From assembly GCA_020848545.1 (NCBI GenBank), contig JADLHZ010000007.1, forward strand, positions 124,001 to 188,000: 64,000 bases of DNA. Reading direction: 5' to 3'. The notes beneath the pieces are model-generated. The model was given only the letters and a program-made list of their open reading frames with translations. It did no database searches and was not told the DNA's origin. Below are positions 1 through 7,800 of the stretch, piece by piece. The stretch comes from Deltaproteobacteria bacterium (GTDB lineage Bacteria; Myxococcota; JADLHZ01). Each line of letters begins with the position of its first letter. The first letter of the stretch is position 1. The translations under genes were made by a program, and so were the position numbers.

Positions 1-119
1 GTCGCCTGCTCGGTGCCGACGCGCTCGACGACGCCGTTCGCGAGCGAGAGCTCCGTGTCCATCTCGTAGAGATCGTACTTCACCGAGCTGCTGCCCACGT
101 TGATGACGAAGACCTTCAT
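1..119 (-). CDS. ackA: acetate kinase, N-terminal fragment (cut by window edge)
   Basis: Acetate kinase interconverts acetate plus ATP and acetyl phosphate plus ADP in the cytoplasm. Only the first 39 codons are inside the window. They begin MKVFVINVGSSSVKYDLYEM and continue to a GVVERVG segment, which matches the conserved amino terminus of the AckA family (the N-x-GSSS-K phosphate-binding strand of the ASKHA fold). The ATG is at 117-119 and is preceded by only a weak purine run (GAGAGAGA), so the ribosome binding site is poor. The rest of the gene, including the catalytic residues, lies outside the window. A related acyl kinase such as butyrate kinase is the only real alternative. Confidence 0.85.
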   Translation of the reverse strand, partial: MKVFVINVGSSSVKYDLYEMDTELSLANGVVERVGTEQA

Positions 120-286
120 ATGGTCTCTCTCTCGATCGAGCGGCGGTGAAAAGCGAGGGATCACCAGGCGATGTCGAAGCCCTCGCCCTCAGCCGGGGGC
201 ATGTGTTGCGACGAACACTCACATGACGGACGATCCGGTCACTCGAGCAGCGAGCGGATCCGTGCTGTGTCATCCTTGGATCCAAG

Positions 287-991
287 ATGACCCGCGCCTG
301 GCTCATGGCCGCCGCGCTCGCTGCCGGAGGTGCCGCGATGGACACCGAGAACCACTACGCCTCGCCGATCGAAGGTGAAGGCCGCGTCGAGTTCGATCCC
401 GTGGCCGGCGGCAAGATGTTCCAAGGCACGTGGCTCGTCACACGCGGGAGCCGCTACCTGCTCTCGTATCGACCGGACAAAGCGCTCTTGAAGTTCGCGA
501 ACAAGCGCGTCGTGTTCAAAGGCCGCCCGTATCGGCCGGGGCGCGACGTGCAGCACATCCTCGCCGAGCACTTGCACCTCGACCAAATCGCTTTGGCGCC
601 GGGCGAAGCGCCGTGGCCGGTGGAGCCGACAGAGGTCCCGCCGCCGAAGACCGCGCGTTCGAAGAAAGAGGTGGAAGCGCTATCACCCGGCTGGGCGCGC
701 GTCGTCGGCACGATCGCGAAGATCGCCGCAAGCGAGCAGATGTGGACAAAAGCGACGCTCCGCTTCGACGACGGCTCGACCATCGACGCGCCGTCCGTGC
801 GCCGCGAGGACTGGTCGAAGCTCGCCGGCAAGCGCGTCACGGTGATCGCGAGCGTCGGGCCCGAACGTGCGCCGGCGCCGATCGTTTCGCTCGACGCTCC
901 GCGCGACACGACGCCGAGTCCGATCGTGCTTTTTCCGGCGCCAGACGCGCTCTGCGAAGGCGACGTCGCTGATTGCGGAGCACGCCGGTGA
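287..991 (+). CDS. exported protein of unknown function
   Basis: A 234-residue protein I do not recognise. The first 18 residues (MTRAWLMAAALAAGGAAM) look like a short signal peptide, and the rest is soluble with no further membrane segment. A proline-rich linker (VEPTEVPPPK, near residue 115) separates two similar-sized halves. The N-terminal half contains strand-rich text (YLLSYRPDKALLKFANKRVV) and the C-terminal half ends with a cysteine-containing tail (ALCEGDVADCG), perhaps a disulfide. The stop TGA overlaps a GTG of the next frame (GTGA, 988-991), so the two genes may be translated together. Function cannot be inferred. Confidence 0.7.
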   Translation: MTRAWLMAAALAAGGAAMDTENHYASPIEGEGRVEFDPVAGGKMFQGTWLVTRGSRYLLSYRPDKALLKFANKRVVFKGRPYRPGRDVQHILAEHLHLDQIALAPGEAPWPVEPTEVPPPKTARSKKEVEALSPGWARVVGTIAKIAASEQMWTKATLRFDDGSTIDAPSVRREDWSKLAGKRVTVIASVGPERAPAPIVSLDAPRDTTPSPIVLFPAPDALCEGDVADCGARR

Positions 992-1026
992 AGTTGGCGC
1001 AGGGCTCAGGCGCGGCGCTGACGATC

Positions 1027-1548
1027 ATGCGCCACGCGCTTTGCTTCGCCGTCTTTGCTTGCGTCCTGCTCATCGCTACGGAGGCGCACGTGTCTGGATC
1101 GTCGACAGTTTACGGCCGAGGCAAGACCTTCGTCGTCAGCCAAGAGTCCGTGCGCAAGATCTTCCGCCACGAGGCGGGCCATCCGAACGCAGAACAAGCG
1201 TGGCACCGGAATTGGCGCGAGGCGCATCAGCCGATCGTCGATGCGGTCGCGAAGAGCGTGGAGGTGGCCCTCACAGCGCACGTGAAGAAGCGCCCGCTGC
1301 CGCTCATCGCCTACGACGAGAAGCTGCCCGAAGTGTGGGCGTGGAGCGAGGGCGACGAGGAGCACAGCTACGCGAGCGCGCGCAAGCGAGGCGGCCCCGT
1401 CCGCTACGTCGTGCGCTTCCGCGATCGGCCGAAGGCGCCCGAGCCGCTGCAGGACATGCAGCTCGAGCTCGCGCTGTCGACGTTGCCGCCGCAGGCGGAG
1501 CTCGACCTCGTGATCGCGGCGATCGAAGTGCGCTTCACCGGCCGCTAG
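1027..1548 (+). CDS. exported protein of unknown function
   Basis: A 173-residue protein when started at the ATG at 1027. This start gives a clean signal peptide (MRHALCFAVFACVLLIATEAH). Upstream in-frame starts exist at TTG 973 and GTG 988; the latter overlaps the previous stop by four bases, so coupling is possible but would hide the signal peptide behind 13 residues. The mature part is rich in charged residues and includes a strand-like block VRYVVRFRDRPKAPEPLQDMQLELAL. Unrecognised. Its TAG stop shares the tetramer CTAG (1545-1548) with the stop of the convergent dehydrogenase gene. Confidence 0.7.
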   Translation: MRHALCFAVFACVLLIATEAHVSGSSTVYGRGKTFVVSQESVRKIFRHEAGHPNAEQAWHRNWREAHQPIVDAVAKSVEVALTAHVKKRPLPLIAYDEKLPEVWAWSEGDEEHSYASARKRGGPVRYVVRFRDRPKAPEPLQDMQLELALSTLPPQAELDLVIAAIEVRFTGR

Positions 1549-2498
1549 ATCGTGACGACGACGCTGCCGCGCTTGTGCCCGCTGTCGACCTCGCGATGCG
1601 CGTCGACGATGCGATCGAGCGGAAACGTCGCTCCGATGACCGGCACGAGCTTGCCGCCGTCTGCGAGAGCGGCCAGCGCTCGCAGATCTTCGACGCTCTC
1701 GCCCGCAGGCCCTGCGATGATCCGCCGGTTGCCGAACGAGCGCAGCAGCTCCGAGAACGATCCGAGCACTGAGAAAAGTCGGCCCTTGTCGGTGAGGACG
1801 CGCTTGCTGCGAGACCACGGCGCCGTGCCGGCCACATCGACCACGACGTCATAGCGTTCGGCGCCCGCGGCGAAGTCTTCTTTCGCGTAGTCGATCGCGC
1901 GTTCGGCGCCGAGCGACTCGACGAGCGCCACGTTCTTACCGCTGCACACGCCGGTCACGTGCGCGCCCTGCGCTTTGGCGATCTGCACCATGGCGCTGCC
2001 GACGTTGCCCGAGGCGCCGTTGACGAGCATCCGCTCACCGACTTGCAGCTTGCCACGGCGACAGAAGTGTAGCGCCGTGATGCCGCCAAACGAAAGGGCA
2101 GCCGCTTGCGCGTAGGTCAGCGCGCTCGGCAACTTCACGATGGGCCCGTCTTCGCGCACGCACTTGTACTCGACGTGGCAGCCCATCTTCGCGCCGGGGA
2201 ACGCAAAGACGCGGTCACCGACCGCGAACGAGCGCACGTTGGCGCCGATGGCGGTGATCTCGCCAGCGAGCTCGGTGCCGAGGATCGGCTGGCGCGGCTT
2301 CGTCACGCCGAACACCAAACGGCCGAGCAAGCCGAAGCCCGCCGGCATCTGCAAGCTGCGCGCACGCCAATCGCCGGTCGTGACCGTGGTGGCGTGCACG
2401 CGGATGAGCACCTCTCGATCGCCCACGGCCGGCGTAGGCACGTCGGCGATCGAGACGACTTCGGGCCCGCCGTAGCGGTGGTAGACGGCGGCTTTCAC
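1545..2498 (-). CDS. zinc-independent medium-chain dehydrogenase / quinone oxidoreductase family
   Basis: A 317-residue medium-chain dehydrogenase/reductase. It starts at GTG (2496-2498) with KAAVYHRYGGPEV, the standard N-terminus of NADPH:quinone oxidoreductases. The GroES-like domain occupies residues 1-120 (GTELAGEITAIG, VGDRVFAF), followed by a Rossmann domain with the nucleotide-binding turn NGASGNVGSAMVQIAKAQGA. The cysteine ligands of the zinc-dependent alcohol dehydrogenases are absent, so this is the zinc-free branch, which reduces quinones, enones or similar acceptors with NAD(P)H. Substrate unknown. It lies four bases downstream of the exported protein at 2503-3282 on the same strand and is probably cotranscribed with it. 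Confidence 0.85.
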   Translation of the reverse strand: MKAAVYHRYGGPEVVSIADVPTPAVGDREVLIRVHATTVTTGDWRARSLQMPAGFGLLGRLVFGVTKPRQPILGTELAGEITAIGANVRSFAVGDRVFAFPGAKMGCHVEYKCVREDGPIVKLPSALTYAQAAALSFGGITALHFCRRGKLQVGERMLVNGASGNVGSAMVQIAKAQGAHVTGVCSGKNVALVESLGAERAIDYAKEDFAAGAERYDVVVDVAGTAPWSRSKRVLTDKGRLFSVLGSFSELLRSFGNRRIIAGPAGESVEDLRALAALADGGKLVPVIGATFPLDRIVDAHREVDSGHKRGSVVVTI

Positions 2499-2502
2499 GT
2501 GA

Positions 2503-3282
2503 TCAGGGGTTCGCGACCGCGACAGAATACACGACGATGCCGTTCGCCTTCGCCACGGTGATCGCGGTCGCGCTGTCGCCGAGCGCGCGCGTGAGCACGA
2601 AGAGCGGATCGCCCGTCTTGCCGGCGCCGAGCGCTTTGCCGAGCTGGCCACCGACGTCGGCGGCTTTGTTCTTCGCCGTCGGCGCCACGACGATCCAGCG
2701 CGGCGTCGCCGTGCCGGTGCGCTTCGCTTCGGCGACGAGCGCGGTGGCGACCGTGTCGACCGGCTTCTTCTCGGCGACGACGTCGGGCTTCGGCGCGGTG
2801 ATCTTGGCGATGGCGTTGCCGCTGATCACGTCGCGCACATCGAGCTCGACGAGCGTTTGCTTGCCTTCGACCTTGCTGCGCAAGACGACGAGCGCTTCGC
2901 TCGGGCCGAAGTTCGCGGCCGGGATCGGATCGTTCTCACCGGCGTCGGCGTAGGCCTCGGAGATGCCGCGGATGATCTCTTCGCGCTCGTTCTGCGCGAC
3001 GATGGCGACGAGCTTGCCGCCTTGCGCGATGCCGCCGAGCAAGCGCTGGGCGAGCGGCTCGAGCCACACGCCGGCGGTGCCGTCGCGATCGTGCACGCGC
3101 AACGCGACGACGCCGTTCAAGCGGATCAGCGTCGCGAGGTGCGCCGGCGCTTCGTCGAAGGTCTTCAGCGCTTTGACGGCCGGTGCGGGCGCTGCTGCCG
3201 GCGCGGGCGTCGCCGGCGCGGCGGTCTTTGGTGCAGCGGTCACAACGAGGGCAGCGAAGAGGGCGGTCTGGAGTGCGATCAT
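2503..3282 (-). CDS. exported protein with Ala/Pro-rich linker, unknown function
   Basis: A 259-residue protein beginning with a signal peptide (MIALQTALFAALVVTAAP) and an alanine/proline-rich linker to about residue 40. The remainder is an alpha/beta sequence with no membrane helix. Blocks such as GGKLVAIVAQNEREEIIRGISEAYA, ALVVLRSK and PRWIVVAPT alternate strand and helix and resemble the periplasmic alpha/beta domain of TolB/CsgG-like or LpoB-like lipoproteins, but the match is weak and I do not assign it. It has no lipobox cysteine. The stop is four bases before the start of the dehydrogenase gene, so the pair is likely an operon. Confidence 0.7.
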   Translation of the reverse strand: MIALQTALFAALVVTAAPKTAAPATPAPAAAPAPAVKALKTFDEAPAHLATLIRLNGVVALRVHDRDGTAGVWLEPLAQRLLGGIAQGGKLVAIVAQNEREEIIRGISEAYADAGENDPIPAANFGPSEALVVLRSKVEGKQTLVELDVRDVISGNAIAKITAPKPDVVAEKKPVDTVATALVAEAKRTGTATPRWIVVAPTAKNKAADVGGQLGKALGAGKTGDPLFVLTRALGDSATAITVAKANGIVVYSVAVANP

Positions 3283-3383
3283 GGGCGCGACGCTTAGCCG
3301 CTCGCGAAGATCGGCGCAAACTGGAGGCGCCAATCGCACGGTATTCGGAGCAACATCGCCGTGGCGCAACCGAAAAAGGGGGC

Positions 3384-4154
3384 ATGAACCTCTCGGCGTG
3401 GCTCGTGCTGTTCCTCCTCCCCGGCACACTGCCGGCGAAGAAGCCGGTCAACGATGCCATCGAAGCGTGGGCGCGCACGAGAAAGCTCTACCTCGAGCAC
3501 GCCGGCCGCCGGGTCATCTTCAAAGCCGCGAAGAGCCACTGCTACGACGGCGTCGAGCTCCAGCTCGGAAAGTACAGCGCCAAGGCGCTCGGCAAGGACG
3601 GCCACGACTGCAGCGAGCCCGAGCGCTTCGAGCTCGCCGGCTTCGTGCGGCCGGACGCGCCGCCGGTTTGGCTCGTCACCTTCGACAGCGCCTACGGCTC
3701 GAACGTGGCGGCGTACATATTAAAGGACGGCAAGCTGCGGCCGGACGCGAGCGTGAGCGTGCCGACGGCGAGCGACCTGCTTCCGGCAGAGCTCAAGACC
3801 GCCGGCGAGAACGACGCGGTGCAAAAGGCGCTGCGCACGATCGAGCCGCACTACTATCTCGACGAAAAAGGTGTGCGCGCCGAGCTCGAGGCGAAGCAGC
3901 TCGACCAGCTGTGCGCGCTGCACGGTGCCGCCGAGAACCGCGCACCGGACGTCTGCGGCAGCAACGCGCCGCGCGTCATCGTGAAGAAGTGGAACAGTAA
4001 GCTCGGCGCCTTCGAAGACGATCCGATCGCGACGAAGAACGCCACCGAAGCGGCGATCGCGCACGCGTCGGCCACGTTGAAGGCCGTTCCGCGCCGAGAC
4101 CCAACGCCCGCGGCCGAAGAAGACACGACGCCCAAGCGCCGCCCGCTGCGCTGA
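3384..4154 (+). CDS. exported protein of unknown function
   Basis: A 256-residue protein. The ATG at 3384 follows a purine-rich AAAAAGGGGG run (a usable ribosome binding site) and opens a signal peptide (MNLSAWLVLFLLPGTLPA). The mature protein contains four or five cysteines (SHCYDG, HDCSEPE, DQLCALHG, DVCGSN) that could form disulfides, and a C-terminal basic tail (TPKRRPLR). A block reading PVWLVTFDSAYGSNVAAYIL suggests a compact beta domain. The genes at 287, 1027, 3384 and 18891 are all small exported proteins of this kind, which fits a predatory or social delta-type proteobacterium, but no function can be assigned. Confidence 0.75.
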   Translation: MNLSAWLVLFLLPGTLPAKKPVNDAIEAWARTRKLYLEHAGRRVIFKAAKSHCYDGVELQLGKYSAKALGKDGHDCSEPERFELAGFVRPDAPPVWLVTFDSAYGSNVAAYILKDGKLRPDASVSVPTASDLLPAELKTAGENDAVQKALRTIEPHYYLDEKGVRAELEAKQLDQLCALHGAAENRAPDVCGSNAPRVIVKKWNSKLGAFEDDPIATKNATEAAIAHASATLKAVPRRDPTPAAEEDTTPKRRPLR

Positions 4155-4202
4155 ACACGACGCCGCTCGATCAGCGCGCCCCAGCCTGCTACGCGTCCTT
4201 CG

Positions 4203-4859
4203 ATGATTCGCGCCGCCCTCTTCGATCTCGACGGCACGCTGGTCGACAACATGCGTTACCACTTCGCCGCGTGGCGTAAGACCGCGGCGGCGCTCGGCGT
4301 TACGCTCGACGATCGGACGATCCAGCGCGAGTTCGCCGGCAAGAAGAACGACGAGATCATTCCGATCGTGCTCGGCCGCGCCGCGAGCCCGGCCGAGATC
4401 GCCAACATCGCGTGGCAGAAAGAGTCGGCCTATCGCGACGCCTATGCCGCGCACGTCGCGCTCGTGCCCGGCGCGCTCGCGCTGATCGACGCGCTGCGAG
4501 CGCGCGGCATGAAGACCGCGATCGCCAGCGCGGCGCCGCCCGAGAACCGCGCGATGGTGCTCGACGCTCTCATGCTGCGCGCGCGCTTCGACGCCATCGC
4601 CGGGGGCGAAGAGTGCAAGCGCGGCAAGCCCTGGCCCGACATCTTCTTGCTCGCCGCGGAGCGCGTCGGCGTGGCGCCGGCAGAATGCGTCGTCTTCGAA
4701 GACGCCGTGCTCGGCGTGAAGGCAGCGGTCGCCGCGGGCGCGGTCGTCGTCGGCGTCACCACCGTCGAGCCGGCGCACGCGTTACTCGGCGCCGGCGCGC
4801 GGATGACGATCAAAGACTTCGTCGATGCAGCGCTGTCCGCTTTCTTGACCACACACTGA
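4203..4859 (+). CDS. HAD-superfamily phosphatase / beta-phosphoglucomutase-like
   Basis: A 218-residue haloacid-dehalogenase-fold hydrolase. Motif I is FDLDGTLVDN, with the nucleophile Asp8 and the acid/base Asp10. A cap domain follows (residues 16-90), motif II is the Ser in IASAAP, motif III the Lys in RGKPWPD, and motif IV FEDAVLGVKAA. The order and the C1-type helical cap match beta-phosphoglucomutase and GPH/CbbY-like sugar-phosphate phosphatases. The substrate cannot be read from the sequence. The TGA stop (4857-4859) overlaps the GAAC-N4-GTTC palindrome before the topB-recQ gene, so transcription of the two genes is probably separable. Confidence 0.85.
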   Translation: MIRAALFDLDGTLVDNMRYHFAAWRKTAAALGVTLDDRTIQREFAGKKNDEIIPIVLGRAASPAEIANIAWQKESAYRDAYAAHVALVPGALALIDALRARGMKTAIASAAPPENRAMVLDALMLRARFDAIAGGEECKRGKPWPDIFLLAAERVGVAPAECVVFEDAVLGVKAAVAAGAVVVGVTTVEPAHALLGAGARMTIKDFVDAALSAFLTTH

Positions 4860-4870
4860 ACAAGTGTTCA
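4857..4870 (+). promoter_or_regulatory. SOS-box-like palindrome in the topB-recQ promoter
   Basis: The sequence TGAACAAGTGTTCA is a near-perfect palindrome with the form GAAC-N4-GTTC, which is the LexA/DinR operator pattern known from Firmicutes and also used in several other phyla. It lies in the spacer of a plausible promoter: TTGACC at 4845-4850, 17 bases, then TCATAT at 4868-4873. A start site about seven bases further on would fall at or next to the ATG at 4881, giving a nearly leaderless message, in agreement with the absence of a Shine-Dalgarno sequence. A repressor here would block the promoter directly. Regulation by LexA is inferred; Myxococcus LexA uses a different published consensus. 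Confidence 0.5.
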
Positions 4871-4880
4871 TATTGCCGCG

Positions 4881-7800
4881 ATGATCGTCATCGTCGCGGA
4901 GAAGCCGTCGGTCGCTCGAGACATCGCGCAGGTCGTCGGCGCGAACAGGCGATCCGAAGGCGCGCTGCATGGCGGCGACTACGCGGTGACGTGGGCGATC
5001 GGGCACCTCGTCCGCCTCGGGCAACCCGACGAGATCAAGGCCGAGTGGAAGCCGTGGCGGCGCGAGCAGCTGCCGATGTTTCCCGGGCGCTGGCCGCTGG
5101 TCGTCATCGACGAGACCGCCGCGCAGTTCAACGTCATCGCGCGGCTCTTGAACGACCGCACCGTCGAGCAGGTGGTCTGTGCGACGGACGCCGGTCGTGA
5201 AGGCGAGCTCATCTTTCGCTTCATCTACGAGGCCGCGGGCTGCACGAAGCCGGTGAAGCGCTTGTGGATCTCGTCGCTCACGCCGGCGGCGATCTCCGCG
5301 GGCCTGCGCGCGATGAAGGACGCGCAGGCTTACGATGCGCTCGGCGACGCGGCGCGCGGGCGGGCGCAGGCGGATTGGCTCGTCGGCATGAACCTCTCGC
5401 GCTTTTACACCTTGGGCCATGGCGACACCTTGTCAGTCGGCCGCGTGCAAACGCCCACGCTCGCGTTGCTCGTGCAGCGTGAAAAGGAGATCCGCGCGTT
5501 CGTGCCGAGCGACTACTTCGAGGTCGTCGCCGACTTCGCCGCCGCCGACGGCTCGTATCGTGGCACGTGGTTCGCGCCGCCGGTGCACCGCAGCGATGGC
5601 AACGACACGCCGCTCGGCGATCGCAAACGTCTGCCCGCGGACGGCGAGCGCGCACAGGCGATCGTCGAGCGCGTGCGCGCCGTCGGCCGCGGCGTGATCA
5701 GCGCCCGCACGGACGAGACGCAGAAGATGCCGCCGCCCTTGCTCTACGATCTCACCGAGCTGCAGCGGCACGCGAACCGTGTCTTCGGCTTTTCCGCCGA
5801 GCACACCTTGAAGGTCGCGCAGAGCTTGTACGAGTCGAAGAAGCTCCTCAGCTATCCGCGCACGGACAGCCGGCATCTCTCGAGCGACGTGGCGCAGACG
5901 CTGCCGGACGTCGTCGCAGCGATCGCCGATCGCTACCGGCAGGCGCCAGCAGGTCCGCTCGGCCGGCGCTTCGTCGACGACGACAAGGTGGGCGATCACC
6001 ACGCGATCATTCCGACGACGCTCTCTCCGGATCGCGTGCCGCTCAGCAGCGACGAGGCGAAGATCTACGACCTCGTGTGCCGGCGGCTGCTCTCGGCGTG
6101 GCTCCCCGATCACGTCTGGTCGACGACGACGATCATCACCGACGTCGGCGCCGATCGCTTTCACAGCGCCGGCACCGCGGTGATCGACCTCGGGTGGAAG
6201 GCGCTCGATCTCGCCGCAAAGAAAGACCAGGTCGATCTTCCTTCCGGGCTCGCAGAGGGCGGCGAGCATCCGGTGAACGCCGTCGACGCCGAAAAGAAGC
6301 AGACGCGACCGCCGAAACGACTCACCGACGCCACCTTGCTCTCGGGCATGGAGTCCGCCGGCCGCATGCTCGAGGACAAAGAGCTGTCGCGCGCGATGAA
6401 GGACTGCGGCCTCGGCACGCCGGCCACACGCGCCGCGATCATCGAGACCTTGATCGCGCGCGAGTACGTCGTGCGCGAGCAGAAGACCTTGCGCGCGACG
6501 GACAAAGGCATCGCGCTCATCGAGAACGTGCACGCTGACGTGGCGAGCCCGGCGATGACCGGCGAGTGGGAGGCGCGCCTCGCGAAGATCGCCCGCGGGG
6601 AGGGCGACCTCGCGCAGTTCATGCACGGGATCGAAGCGTACGTGAAGGAGGTGGTCGGGCGTGCGCCGCCGCCGCCGCCGGAAAAAAACGAAAAGGGACC
6701 GGGGACGTTTTCGCCGCCGCGGCCGCGGGGCTCGCCGCGCGAGATCCTGCACGATGTCTTCGGACACGCGCTCTTTCGGCCGCGACAAGAGGAAGTGTGC
6801 CGAGCGGTCGCTGAAGGCGAAGACGCGCTGCTGGTCATGCCGACCGGCGCCGGCAAGTCCCTGTGCTATCAACTGCCGGGCCTCGTGCGCGGCGGCACCA
6901 CGCTCGTCGTGAGCCCGCTCATCGCGCTCATGGAAGATCAGGTCGGCAAGCTGCAGAAGCTCGACCTGCGCGCGGAGCGGATTCACTCGGGCCGGAGCCG
7001 CCAAGATTCGCGCGCCGCGTGCGTGGCGTACTTGGCCGGCGCGCTCGACTACTTATTCATCGCGCCCGAGCGCCTCGGCGTGCCGGGCTTTCCGGAGATG
7101 CTCGCGCGACGGAAGCCCACGCTCATCGCGGTCGACGAAGCGCACTGCATCTCGCAGTGGGGGCACGACTTTCGTCCGGACTACCGCATGCTCGGCGAGC
7201 GGCTGCCGCTCCTGCGACCGGCGCCGGTGATGGCGTTGACCGCAACGGCGACGCCTGCTGTGCAAGACGACATCGTGGCGCAGCTCGGCCTCGCCCGCGC
7301 GCGGCGCTTCGTCCATGGCTTTCGCCGCGACAACATCGCCATCGAGGTCGTCGAGGTGCCGCGGCCGCAGCGCATGGCGGTGCTCGCCGATCTCTTGCGG
7401 GACCAAGCGCGCAGGCCGGCCATCGTCTACGCGCCGACGCGCAGCGACGCCGAGAAGCTCGCGGAGATCTTGGCCCCGTCCACCGGCGCTGCGGCCTATC
7501 ACGCTGGCATGACACCGGCCGCGCGCGAGCGTGTGCAAGCGGCGTTTCTTTCGGGCGCGCTCGACGTCGTCGTCGCGACCGTGGCGTTCGGCATGGGCGT
7601 CGACAAGGCCGACATTCGCACCGTCGCGCACTTGGCGTTGCCGCAGACGCTCGAAGGATACTATCAAGAGATCGGCCGCGCCGGCCGCGACGGCCTGCCG
7701 GCGCGCGCGGTGCTCTTGCACTCGTACGTCGATCGCAAGACGCACGCGTTCTTCCGCGAGAAGAACTACCCGGAGCCGAGCGTCTTGCGCGCGCTCTTCA

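Noticed and set aside
158-199. 13-codon minus-strand ORF (MPPAEGEGFDIAW) upstream of ackA
   Set aside because: No ribosome binding site, no homology and no continuation; too short to support.
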